Assembly: GCA_963693315.1 (NCBI GenBank)
Contig: OY856188.1
Span: 266,099,114-266,163,113, forward strand
Length of the DNA stretch: 64,000 bases
Reading direction: 5' to 3'
From: Diogma glabrata
Lineage: Eukaryota; Arthropoda; Insecta; Diptera; Cylindrotomidae
Part shown: positions 11,141 through 21,958 of the stretch, in pieces
Layout: every line of letters starts with the position of its first letter
Position numbering within the stretch: the first letter of the stretch is position 1
The notes under the pieces: model-generated
Seen by the model: only the letters and a program-made list of their open reading frames with translations
Told to the model about the DNA's origin: nothing
Database searches by the model: none
Made by a program: the position numbers and the translations under genes

Positions 11141-13080
11141 ACAACAACTTTTTATTAAAAAAAACTGACTTGAATTGACTTTCTTTTCTGTACATATGAC
11201 AATTAGCTGTCTTTGTTCATTTATATTCTCAGACGTTTTACCAACAAACAAGAATTAACAATAATTTTGCCGTCTTCTTTCTAAAAGAATATTAACACAA
11301 GGCGTTAACAAAACAAGCAATGAAATTATTTAAATGCGTATTTGCGGGCAAAGAAATTAAATTTTTCAATTATTTTTTTTATATAAATAACAAAAAGATG
11401 TTACAAGGTAAATGATAGAATTTCTTTCCCACTTTAAGCGATGAAAATAATATCATCTGCAGCAACAAAAAATATTTGATGGAGGGATGAATTAAATCAA
11501 CTGATTGACATATTCAGCGCGATTTTATAAACCAACCCTTTCTACCTATAATTTCATTTACAAATTTGTGTATTTTTCTGCTTTACGAAATTTTTAGTTT
11601 CCTAAGTTAGTTGGATAGAAAGAATTAAGGCGCCGTTTATGTAAATTCTTTGTACGAATCTAAAAACCAATTTTAAAACTGAAAGTTATTTGACTAAATA
11701 AACACATCCACGATTTACGATAATATTTAAATTTTACATAGATTTTATTTTATATCTATGTTAAAATGAGTTAAAATGAAAATTTACGATGACGTTATCC
11801 CCTAGAGTTTGAGAATGAATATTTTATATTAGGGAGACTTTCAGGTGGTCAATCGAAATAACAATATGTAAGCTGTGTCACTATCAATAATTTAATTAAT
11901 ATTTAATTGTAATGTCACCATAAAGTGTAAATTAAAGTTTAGGTTATTATTTTTATGACAACATGAATAATGAAATCGTTTAAAAACAGATAGAAATCAT
12001 AAATTTGTTGAGGGTAAATCATTTGCACGAAAAAACACTAAAAGTTATTATGTCGTCAATAATACAAATTTTAGTGATAACGTTACCAAGCATAACTTTA
12101 CCCTTTTCAAATAGGAATTTGACACGAAAGTTGAAACCCTTATTCTAATTCAAATATGATAACACATTAAACAGAACAAATTTCAAATGCTAAAACAAAC
12201 AAAACAAAATTAAAAAGAGCCAAATATATTCTTAAATAATGAATCAAGAGCACAAACATTATCAAAATTATACAATTAATTAAAATCATGGAGTTAATTA
12301 AGCCATGTTAGATTACTCAAAATTAATTTCTAGCACATTAGCAAAATAAAATAATTTATTTTTTTAAAAAACCACAAAGTCAGTAACATAACACGGGATA
12401 AAAAGAAATAATTAACAAACGTTTCAAAAATTAATTCAAATTAAAACATTTAACATAAACAAAAATAAAATATTTAATCAGTTTATTAGTGTTTGTAGTA
12501 ATAACTTTTTAAACATAAAATTATAACTGATTGTAATAACTATAATTAAAAAAAAAATTAAATTAATAGTATTTTTGAATGATAATTTACCTTAAACATC
12601 TGTTAATCCGTACCGGACATAGAAAGCAATGTAAATAATTTTTGTGTTAGATGTATTTGGCGATTTTTTTTAAAAGGTTTTTGATGATTTGTACAATAAC
12701 AAAAAAAAAATTATTAAGTATTTATTTATGTCCCTGTTGTTCATTATGTTTCGTTTTTCTACAAGTTTTGATTTGTGGGAGCACATACGTGTAATATTTA
12801 TTTTGTAAATCTAGGAAAAATATAAAAAAAGGCAGAAAATTCGTGAACTTATAATACAAATTTTTATATACATTGTGTATGATTTAAATGTGTTCGATTA
12901 TTTGATTGTAGAAAAAAAAACTACTCTAGCTTACTTCGAAAAATAAAGTTCATAAAATATGTCCATATTAACAAAAAAAGTTGTATATTTTTTAAGAGAA
13001 GTAATAAATGTCTTTAAGCCGCTTTTTCAGTTGCAGCCGTATGGGACACGACTTCACCCCCTTCTGTGCGCCACTGGTCT
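11141..13080. other. AT-rich non-coding DNA
   Basis: No reading frame with recognisable motifs and no clear repeat was seen. The composition is strongly A/T with many homopolymer runs. Confidence 0.5.
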
Positions 13081-13251
13081 CTGGACCCACGGCGATTTCA
13101 TTTGTTGATTACCACATATTTTATACTTCGTGTGACGCCTGACCCTGATGAGTCTGAAAACTTTTTTCTGCCATTTTCCTCGATTCGGCCGCTTTTTCAT
13201 TCGGCAAGCTCCGAAAAATACCGGTTGCCCGAGATCTTGTAAATTTTTTTC

Positions 13252-13457
13252 TTTTTAACTATGGGGGCTGGAAATTTGTTTTAGAACACGAGAGCAACCT
13301 TGTCCAACAAAAATTTGTCTGCTATTGTCTAGTCCGACAGCCCAACCAAACATAACAAAATGTCAGTTGTCGGACTCGACAATAGTAAACACATTTTTGT
13401 CGGACAAGCTTACTCTCGTGTTCTAGAACAAATTTCCAACACCCATAGTTAAAAAAA
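13252..13457. repeat. Snap-back hairpin repeat
   Basis: About 90 bases at the left (from TTTTTAACTATGGG) pair with the reverse complement ending CCCATAGTTAAAAA at the right, leaving a loop of about 20 bases. Both arms contain AGAACACGAGAG and a TTGTCC-ACAAAAAT phrase. Arm identity is high, with only scattered differences. Confidence 0.8.
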
Positions 13458-13604
13458 AGAATTGATTCAGTAAATTATTTTTGATATAACATCACTCCGA
13501 TGGAAAATCTCCCATCAAGAATATAAGAAATGAATCTAAAAAATTGCAAAAAAATTTCATAATTTGCACCATAATTTTTTTGGATTCAGTTCTTATATTA
13601 AAAA

Positions 13605-15146
13605 GTCCAAGCGGCACGTATATCCGCTAGAAATAGGTAGATTTCGAGATCAGACAGTTTTGTGTGCCAGTAGAATCTGATGTATCAGATTAGTTTAAAC
13701 AAAACAAACTAATTTAAAACAGATATCGAACAAATTTTAAAAAGAAAATTAGCTACCTACAAGCAAAATTATATCTATCCAATTTTGCAACAAACAAATA
13801 TAAAATCTACCACAGAACATGTGTGTGATAATTTATGACACAAACCTACTCTATATCATATGTTGTGCAATTACTGCAAAATATCAAAATAGTTTATTTC
13901 TAAGAAAAAAAATTAATTTCTTCTATTCAAATCTTTTATTTTTTGACTGTTATAAGGTTGACTTTGACTGTTATAAGGTTTTTGGAAATTGTAGTTGGGG
14001 ATTGTTGCAAACTTTTTTGTTGAAGCCAACAAGTCAAAAACCTCTAACTGCAGAGGTTTATATTTATAAGAAACGGATTAAAATGTTTCCACAGATTCTA
14101 AATTTATGAAGATTTTAAAAATATTAGTATCCAAACGGCCGTTATAACGGATTAAAAAAAACACTTTTTTTTCTAGTATAAAGCCTATAGTTCCTTAACC
14201 ATGTGTCAGATTTTTCTGATTTACGAACTTGTCCAAGATATTAATAAAACACACATTTTTAAGAAAGGTTTTTTTAACTGGCTCCACAAATGCAACCATG
14301 AGAGCGCCGGTTGATTCAAACGCATTTTGTGTTTTACAAGCTTTTTTGTTGGAGCCGTTCACTCAGAAACCTCCAACTGCAGAGGTCGTTTTTTTGAAAG
14401 AAACTGATTAAAAAGGTTTTAAAAATTCTAAATTTATGAAGTTTTTAAAAATATTAGAATCTAAACGGCCGTTATAACGGATCTAAAAAACAGAGTTTTT
14501 TTCTAGTATAAAGCCTCTAGTTTCTTAACCATGTGTTGGATTGGGCTGATTTACGAACTTGTCCAAGATATTAACAAAACGCACATTTTTAAAAAAGGTT
14601 TTTTGATCTGGCCTTATAAATGCGACCGTGAGAGTGCCGGTTGTTTCAAAAAAAAATTTTTTTTTGCAAACTTTTTTGTTGGAGCCGCTCACTCAGGAAC
14701 CTCTAACTGCAGAGGTCTAGTTTTAAAACAAATTGATAAAAAAGGTTTCAAAGATTCTAAATTTGTTAAATTTTTTTAAATATTAGTATCCAAACGGCCG
14801 TTATAACGGTTTTAAAAAATCAATTTTTTTCAGAAAAAAGCCTCTAGTTTCTTAACCACGTGTCGGATTTTGCTGATTCACGAACTTGTCCAAGATATTA
14901 TTAAAACACACAAGTACAGAAAATTTTTTTGATCTATCTCAACAAATGCGACCGTGAGAGTGCCGGTCGTTTTCGTTATATCTCATATCGTTTATATATA
15001 TATATATATATATATATAAATTTTTTTTTTTTTTTGTTTTTTTGTCTCCGCTTATCATATATAGTCGTTTGGCATCAAAATTTTTCCGAAATTCCGAGAT
15101 GAAGCCCATTGCAATAGGTAGATTTTTATATGAAATCTACCTAAAA
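13605..15146 (+). repeat. Satellite-bearing repeat family, copy 1
   Basis: It opens with AAAAAGTCCAAGCGGCACG and a small GCGG-CCGC hairpin, then TAGGTAGATTT. It closes with TAGGTAGATTTTTATATG followed by AAATCTACCTA (about 15115-15142). Copy 2, at 50726-56416, shares both ends. The middle holds tandem units of about 330 bp and a TA microsatellite (15000-15018). Short inverted motifs at the ends, central tandem repeats and a small hairpin resemble Helentron-associated (HINE/DINE-like) elements, but no rolling-circle end was proven. Confidence 0.6.
13955..14990 (+). repeat. Tandem satellite, period about 330 bp, roughly three units
   Basis: The phrase CGGCCGTTATAACGG occurs at 14136, 14466 and 14795. 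AACTGCAGAGG occurs at 14046, 14375 and 14705. The spacings are 329-330 bp. Units share GAACTTGTCCAAGATATTA and a GAGAG-GCCGGT phrase. Small frames within the units are artefacts of the repeat. Confidence 0.9.
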
Positions 15147-15948
15147 ACAGAATTGTGGTAGCAAATTTACAAGATCGCGGGCAATCGGCATTTTTCGGAG
15201 CTTGCCGATCGAGAAAAATGGTAGAACAAAAGTTTTCGGGTTCGTCAAGGACAGGCGTCTCACGAAGTATAAAATATGTGGTAATCGTGTCAAATGAAAT
15301 CGGTGTCGGCCCATGGACTATAATATTTTCAGAAAAACAATTAATAAATTTTACTCTAAAAAGCATGCATTGAATTTTAAAAACTTAATTGAATTCAACA
15401 CTGTCGCTTTGTTTAAAGATTAAAGATCGCACTGTCTCAAATTATTAAAATATAATCAAAAATGAAACTTTGAAGTTAATCTGGCTCAAGTCTTATACAA
15501 TATTAGATCAGTGACAAATTTTATTCTAAGGCCCAGTATGGAGATTTCGAAGGGTGAAATTTTAACGTGATATAAATTTAACATCGTGAAATCAAATGTA
15601 AAAATTCCTCTTCATTTTTCAGTTTGGTGGTTGCTGATTATGCTGTTTAAGTTTATATTTCAGAGATGGCGCACAAAAGTCTACGAATAATTTTTCACAT
15701 CAAAATAATGTTTTGAATAATATTTGGAAAACTTTGGAAGTCGCTTTAAAATTCCACTTCACTCAATGTCCCTACTGGACTTATCCGGTGAAAGAGCCGT
15801 GAAACGGTTGTGAAATGAAATTGGAGAGAAATTTGACACATTTGTAATTTTGAAACAACAAATTTGTATTTGCTGACAGCAGTTACTGTATAGATTTTTT
15901 TTTAGTTTTTGTATATTGTTGTCGACATTGAAAGCAAATATTTATTAT

Positions 15949-16946
15949 TGTAACGATCAAATAATGACATCTACGAATCGACATCAACACGTAGAGGTAG
16001 ATTTTACCGATAGATGTCACCAAAAACACCCAGGAGACAATAAATTAAGATAAATGGCTGTCAGAAAAACAAAGAGAATGACTTTTGATTTTGGTCCGGC
16101 ATCAAATTGATTAATTAAAAAGAATATTGTAATAAAAGTATAGAAATAAATAAATATAAACGTGAAATTCAAAACAAGAAATTGATAGTACGATAGGGTT
16201 TCTCAAACGGGATCCCGGGATCCCGTTTTCCCCGGGATCCCGGGGGTAAATTTTCATCCCGTTTTCCCGGGATTTCATCCCGGGATCCCGGGTATCCCGC
16301 TAATTTTTATTAACATTTTTTTGTACTTTTTTCAAAGATATTAAAAGTTTTCTCACTCGAAAATCGAGTAGTTTTTAATTCTTTTCCCCCTGTAGTAATT
16401 AATTTCGTTCAAAATTAGGAAAATGTTTTTTCTGACACATATGGTATCATGGTTTTTTAAACACAACAAATTAAAACCAATTAAACTTAAAATAGGTAGA
16501 TTTTTCTGAGAAATCTACCTAAAACTTGCGCTTAATTTCTCTTAATTTATGTTTAATGGTTCTCTTGGACGGATGGTTCAATGTACGTTTCGTCACGAAA
16601 ATTCGGACAAAATTGAGTGATGGCGCCATTGACCACCTAGTTTTTTGAAAAATTGTTTAAAAATTAGTATTATGAATTTATTTTTGTTTTGTTTTTATGT
16701 ATTCTTTTTTTATTTATTTTTGAAGTTTTTTAATTAAAAATAATGGAAATTTAAAAATCAATAGCGCATTTTTTGTGCTGTTTTAATTTTACACATTTTT
16801 CTATCACCCAATTAGAAAAATCTAGCTTTTTAGTGTTTCCCGGGATTTCCCGGGATCCCGGGATTTGGATATTTTTTGTCCCGGCTTCCCGGGATTTGAA
16901 TTTCTACGGGAAATGAGAAACCCTATAGTACGAGTTTAACTTTATA
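15949..16946 (+). repeat. 5' LTR of the second gypsy element, interrupted
   Basis: It begins TGTAACGATCAAATAATG and ends GAGTTTAACTTTATA. A 732-bp element plus an 8-bp duplication (16186-16933) splits it, leaving 258 bp of LTR, equal to the 3' LTR. Confidence 0.9.
16194..16925. mobile_element. Non-autonomous hAT-like element in the 5' LTR
   Basis: The ends are TAGGGTTTCTCA and TGAGAAACCCTA, perfect 12-bp inverted repeats. The 8-bp target TAGTACGA is duplicated at 16186-16193 and 16926-16933. The uninterrupted target is visible in the 3' LTR at 21936-21943. TIR wording and an 8-bp duplication indicate the hAT superfamily. Both ends carry runs of CCCGGGATCCCGGG, palindromes that could form cruciforms. 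No transposase frame is present, so movement would need a transposase supplied in trans. Confidence 0.88.
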
Positions 16947-16961
16947 TCAGAAGTGGGATTA
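16947..16961 (+). promoter_or_regulatory. Putative primer-binding region of the second gypsy element
   Basis: TCAGAAGTGGGATTA follows the LTR end directly and matches the TCAGAAG of the other gypsy element's primer-binding site. Confidence 0.5.
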
Positions 16962-16981
16962 CTTCAATAAAAACAGATAAA

Positions 16982-17870
16982 ATGCAACGTGGGAATCTTC
17001 CAAATTCACAAAATGTGCCACCGTACAAAATGGATGCTATCAATTGGGACAAGCATAGCACGTTGGTGACTATTGATGAAATGGATAAAGCTGACGATTA
17101 TTCTGGAATCGTGGGTACTTCTGCACCACCAGAATGGTTTAACCAAACTCAGACTAGTACAAACAACATACCAAATTCAATCCTTTTATTTTCTAATCCA
17201 ATTCCTAGTGGCACTCTTCCGACTCAATTGAACGAACAGTTCAATAACTATCAATATCTGGATTATTTAAACTAGGAAAATGAATTGATTGCCAGAAAAC
17301 GCGATGAACTATTACGCCGCGAGGCAAATATAATAAGCCGAGAAAACAACACATCTCTCGGCTGTTGTCAATTCAGAGGAAGCTAACAAATTTTATCGCC
17401 ATATAAAAAAAACAATACCAGCATTTTATCCAGGTGAGACTTTTGACAATAATCTTGTACACTTGCTAAACAGGGTTGAATTTTTACGCGGAACGTATTT
17501 ATTATTCTTCCTTGCGGTTGTAGGGCGCGGCAAGTTTTTGGTTCCAAAACCTAACCGGACCATTCGAATCATTTTAAATGTTTAGACAAAAACTAGAACA
17601 ACGGTTTGCAGTTATTACCTCAGACGCATACATACACCACATGCTAAGAAACCGTAAAATCCAAAATGGCGAATCGCTTTTTGGGTTCTTTTTTGACCTT
17701 CAAAAAATTGCAATTGCAGGTAGAGTAAGCGATGCAGACTTAATTCGATATTTTGTGTGGGCGTCGAACACCTCGAATCCGAAAAATTTATTGCGTTTAC
17801 ACCATTCAATAGTTCAACTGATCTACTACGACAGCTTCAGTCGTACGAATGTCAACTAAGCTCCGCATGC
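16982..17870 (+). pseudogene. Gypsy gag remnant
   Basis: The frame opens with MQRGNLPNSQNVPPYKMD, 35 bp after the primer-binding region, and stops at 17273-17275. Gag-like reading continues in other frames (RHIKKTIPAFYPGETFDN near 17398) and at 17578-17859 with FRQKLEQRFAVITSDAYI and GESLFGFFFDLQKIA, similar to the capsid portion of gypsy gag. A frame change near 17757 links it to the zinc knuckle. Gag would form the particle that packages element RNA. Confidence 0.7.
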
Positions 17871-18497
17871 GTGATTAAGGACGTTAAAACTGAAACGCCA
17901 TCGTTTAATAAATCGAGTCCAATAAAATATATGAAACCCTATGGCACAACTTCGACAGTTTTGTGCTATAATTGCAACAAAACTGGTCACATATCTAGGA
18001 ACTGTACAGATGAACGCTCCTATGGCCCACGGAATAATAACAAAACAAACAACGATAATAATAATGTTGGATTAACGAGACAATCTAAGATAACGCAACT
18101 TCCGAATGAGTACTATAAATATATCACGCTAGATGGTAAACAATTAGTTGGTTTTATCGACCTTGGAAGTGACTGTATCACCATTAAAAAAGGCGTGGCA
18201 GATAGTTTGGGTTTCGGTTATTTTATCATCCATTTATACAGCTATTGGGTGGATTTGGCGGTGGGTCGTGCCCGCTCTATTGGTAAAAATAACGGTGAAC
18301 TAATAATAGATGGCGTAAAGATCGCGGTGGATATCTTATTAGTGAACGATAGTGATCAGGACGATGAAATAATTGTAGGACGCTCTGCTTTGGATCAACC
18401 GCACATCAAAATATTTAAAAGTTATAAAAAATTTCAAATCGACCATTCTGAAGAAATGGATATTCCCAACCCAACTAAGTATCATTCCACCCCTTGA
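17757..18497 (+). pseudogene. Gypsy nucleocapsid zinc knuckle and protease
   Basis: An open frame of 246 residues. CYNCNKTGHISRNC is an intact CCHC zinc knuckle for RNA binding. Downstream, GFIDLGSDCITIKKG sits where the aspartic protease motif (D-T/S-G) should be, with DLG instead. EIIVGRSALDQPHI matches the later conserved G-rich strand of retropepsins. The leucine in the active-site triplet suggests an inactive protease, unless this is the natural variant of the clade. Confidence 0.8.
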
Positions 18498-19110
18498 CTT
18501 ATTGTATCGGATTTTAGAGTAGGTGTTAGTAATATTTTAAATGAAACTAGATGTAAGAGAAACCCTGATTTTACTATCATAGATTTAAGCAAAATAGATA
18601 TTGATAACATAGGCCAAGGTATCGAGTCCATCGGAACCGTGGCTGAAAATGAGCTTTCAAGGAAGGAAACAGAGAAAACCAAACCTAGAAGTAAGTATGC
18701 GCTCGGAAACAAAATATTATTAGGACATAGGCTTAGGATTAGAAATAAAGAAAAACGCCAAGAAAATGCTCGGGATCGGGCTATCCAAAATTTCAGAATG
18801 TGTTTGGATCATCAGCGGGAAGAAACTGATGAAAACAAGTTAGGTTCTAAGTAAGATAAGCTAGATGATAAGTTAGATAAGACGAACAACAAAGTAATTG
18901 AGCCTGTAGGAAATTTACGTTTAAGAATAATGAAAATTTTGAGTTGCAACGAAATCACAATTAACGATGAATTGACAACGATAGATAGAGTTAGAGCTCA
19001 AAAGGCCATTGTGAACCACAGTGACTGTTTTGCAAGCAACGTCAGTGAAGTAGGAACAGCTAAGGGAATCGAAATGCATTTAAAAATCAAAACCTCAACT
19101 CCCATATATT
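18498..19110 (+). pseudogene. Gypsy pol linker between protease and RT
   Basis: Frames at 18639-18854 and 18930-19124 are highly charged, rich in Lys, Glu and Arg. The second ends with EVGTAKGIEMHLKIKTSTPI-YYRPL, the run into the RT domain. No catalytic motif lies here. Confidence 0.6.
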
Positions 19111-19800
19111 ACCGCCCATTATAGAATACCTTTCGCACACCAGAAATGGGTTCGAGAGCAACTTAAAACACTCTTAGATTCCGATACTATTCGTCCATGA
19201 AGTTCCGCTTATGCGAGTCCAGTAGCAGTTACGGTAAAAAAGAATGGGAATAACAGATTGTGCATTGACTACCGAAAATTGAACAATCAAACCGAAAAAG
19301 ATAGATATCCCTCTATTGAAGAAATACTCAACAACCTATCAGGATTCAGGAAACAAGTATTTCTCCGTCTTAGACTTAGCTAGTGGATATTACCAGGTCT
19401 GAAACATCCAAACAGTATACCGGTTTCATTACACCCGAAGGGCAGTACGAATTCAATCGCATGACGTTCGGGTTATCAAATGCCCCTTCGGTTTGTCAAA
19501 GATAAATGGATCAGGTGATAAGGGAAATGAAGGGAAAAGTGGTGGTTTACTTGGACGACCTTATTCTTCCTAGTTCTACAATCGAGGACGGCATAGCCAT
19601 AATACGAACATTTTTGGCGCTAATGCGAAAGTATGGGTTACCACTGAATATAAATATGTGCCAGTTTTTGCAAACTCGCATAACGTTTTTGGGACACGAA
19701 ATAACCGGAGAAGGAATAAAACCAGGTATGGAGAAAATTAGGTGCGTGATGGATTTCAAAACTTCGGAAAACGTGCATGGGTACGTCAATTCATCGGACT
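19110..19800 (+). pseudogene. Gypsy reverse transcriptase, frameshifted
   Basis: Pieces in different frames follow RT order: [18 protein letters not shown] near 19263, then TGFITPEGQYEFNRMTFG and LSNAPSVCQR near 19421-19502, VVVYLDDLILPSS at 19540 with the catalytic YxDD box as YLDD, and FLQTRITFLGHEITGEGIKP near 19669. Frame changes occur at several places between 19120 and 19510. The domain copies element RNA into DNA. Confidence 0.85.
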
Positions 19801-20330
19801 AGCCAGTTTCTTTAGGAAATTTGTACCACAGTTTTCAATTAAATCGGAGCCATTGACTAGACTTACAAAGAAGGGATACGAGTTCAAATGGGGAAAAGAG
19901 CAAGAAACTGCTTTTAAAATAATTAAAAGCAGTTTGTGCAGTAGCGATGTGCTGATGCTATACGATTTTACGAAAGAACACGAAGTACACACGGATGCGA
20001 GCCGCTTGGGCCTGGGTGATATATTAATGCAAAAGGAAGAACGCGGACTTAGACCAGTGGCCTACTTTAGTTGTCGAACGACCGAAATAGAAAGTAAGTA
20101 CCATAGCTATGAGCTTGAAACTTTAGCTGTGGTGGAGGCATTAGAAAGGTTTAAGGTGTACTTGTTGGGTAAACGATTTATCGTTGTAACGGACTGTAAC
20201 GCATTAAAAACAACTGCCGTAAAGCAACATCTGATACCCCGAATAGGCCGATGGTGGTTAAGACTGCTCGAGTTTGACTTTGACATCGTCATGGAGATGG
20301 AAGCAAAATGGCCCATGTAGATGCCTTAAG
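19742..20330 (+). pseudogene. Gypsy RT connection and RNase H domain
   Basis: The frame is open from 19742 to 20320. It contains FIGLASFFRKFVPQFS, then the RNase H blocks HTDASRLGLGDILMQ, YHSYELETLAVVEAL and VVTDCNALKTT, carrying the expected D, E and D. Catalytic positions look intact. A small frame change at about 20310 passes to VDALSRCP and integrase. Confidence 0.85.
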
Positions 20331-21599
20331 CCGCTGTCCGGTCGAAAATTCAATCGAAAGAGAACCTGCATCCCTTAAAATTTTACGCATTGAAACCAAA
20401 TACGAATGGTTAGCCGCCATGCAAGCGCAAGATGAGGAAATTATTAGAATAAAATCAGTCCTCAGCAAAAATCCGAATGATAACGTGGAAAAACAAATCC
20501 ACGCAGACTTCTGCTTGGCCAGTGACCAAGTTTATAGAAAGGTCGATGATGAACTATTGTTTTACATCCCGAAACGAATTCGTTTCAAAATATTGCATGA
20601 TTACCACGATGCCAAGGGGCATTTAGGATTAACAAAAACCTTATCGGGACTGAGAAAGTTTTGTTGGTTTCCAAAAATGCGACAATTTACCGAGAAGTAT
20701 ATCCGCTCGTGTCCCGATTGCTTGTAGTATAAAACGGGAACGAAGGAGGCCACACTTTATCCAATCGAAAAAATTCCTATACCTTTCCATACCTTTCACG
20801 TAGACCATTTAGTTCCATTTCCTTGTACCTCCCAGAAAAATAAATACCTAATATACAAGCCCGAAACCAGCTAGGAACATTTCAACTACTCCTGTTATAA
20901 ATGCATTCAAAGAATTGTCGCAGTTTGCTGGGTTACCAACAAGGATTATTTGTGACCAGGGGACAGCGTTCACGTCCCATAAATTCGAGGGCTTTTGTAC
21001 CGATCACGATATAAAACTGCATAACGTGGCCACAGCAATGCATCGAGCAAATGGTCAAGTCGAGCGAACCAACCGACCCATCCTTTCGTTGCTATCAAGC
21101 TTAACTAGAGATGATGCTGCACATTGGGACCAGTATGTTAAACAAATTCAATGCACGTTAAACAGTAATGAACACTACAACCAAGGAAACACTGAATAAG
21201 TTGGCATTGGGATTTGAACCCAGACCAGCGAGTTCAAACAAGCTCAGTATATATTTCCACCAGCCAAATATACTCGCCAAAGATGACCCAGCAGAAGTAT
21301 ACGAGCGAGTGTCCAACTTGATTCAAAGCGACCAAGATCACAAAAAAAAATCATTCGACCAGAGGCATAAACCACCAGTAAAGTATGAGGTCGGAGACTA
21401 CGTAATGGTGAAAAATGATCCCATTTCAACTGGAGAGAGTCGCAAGCTTCAACCACGGTATAAAGGTCCCAACAAAGTGACCGAAAAACGCCAAGGAGAC
21501 CGCTGTGTAGTAGAAGGAGAGGGCATCGATGGTCGAAGCCGATACCGCAATGTCCAGGGTGCTGAGCGTATGAAGATATGTATATTACCGCCCGCCTGA
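20308..21599 (+). pseudogene. Gypsy integrase
   Basis: The first open part (20308-20727) has HDYHDAKGHLGL and CPDCL, giving the HHCC zinc site. After a stop, FHTFHVDHLVPFP near 20790 marks the first catalytic aspartate. RIICDQGTAFTSHKF (about 20941) has the second, and RANGQVERTNRPILSLL (about 21048) holds the glutamate. The C-terminal part at 21168-21599 has YEVGDYVMVKNDP and LQPRYKGPNKV, the usual DNA-binding tail. Two frame changes and one stop break it. Confidence 0.85.
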
Positions 21600-21698
21600 C
21601 ATTCCTAGTGATACTGAAGGCAGCGAAGATACCGAAGGCCGTGGTGAGATAACTTCAGCCCGTAGGATTAGGGACAACCCTAAGCAGGATGGTCCGAG

Positions 21699-21956
21699 TG
21701 TAACGATCAAATAATGACATCTACGAATCGAAATCAACACGTAGTGGTAGATTTTACCGATAGATGTCACCAAAAACACCCAGGAGCCAATAAATTAAGA
21801 TCAACGGCTGTCAGAAAAACGAAGAGAATGACTTTTGATTTTGGTCCGGCTTCAAATTGATTAATTAAAAAGAATATTGTAATAAAAGTATATAAATAAA
21901 TAAATATAAACATGAAATTCAAAACAAGAAATTGATAGTACGAGTTTAACTTTACA
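21699..21956 (+). repeat. 3' LTR of the second gypsy element
   Basis: 258 bp, beginning TGTAACGATC and ending TTTACA, so TG...CA. It preserves the target into which the hAT-like element inserted in the other LTR. Confidence 0.92.
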
Positions 21957-21958
21957 TT

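Larger units (their letters stand above)
13081..15318. repeat. Composite element with inverted arms around a satellite
   Basis: The left arm (about 13081-13247) is the reverse complement of the right arm (about 15160-15318). Shared phrases in the left reading are ACCACATATTTTATACTTCG and CGGCAAGCTCCGAAAAAT. Inside lie a snap-back hairpin (13252-13457), a segment shared with 50.7 kb (from 13605) and a satellite of about 330 bp. A 72-residue frame in the right arm (15155-15373) has no recognised domain and is probably not a gene. Confidence 0.75.
15949..21956 (+). mobile_element. Ty3/gypsy LTR retrotransposon, nearly full length but decayed
   Basis: The 3' LTR is 258 bp, and the 5' LTR is also 258 bp once its insertion is removed. 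By hand count they differ at about 10 positions. The order gag, zinc knuckle, protease, RT, RNase H, integrase is the standard Ty3/gypsy order, and no env frame follows integrase. Every domain has stops or frameshifts. The flanking bases ATTAT and TTAGC do not form a clear target duplication, perhaps because the right end abuts another element. Confidence 0.9.

Noticed and set aside
15155..15373. 72-residue plus-strand frame and its 103-residue antisense partner
   Set aside because: They lie in the right arm of an inverted repeat; the corresponding left arm (13081-13247) is not kept open, so coding constraint is unlikely.
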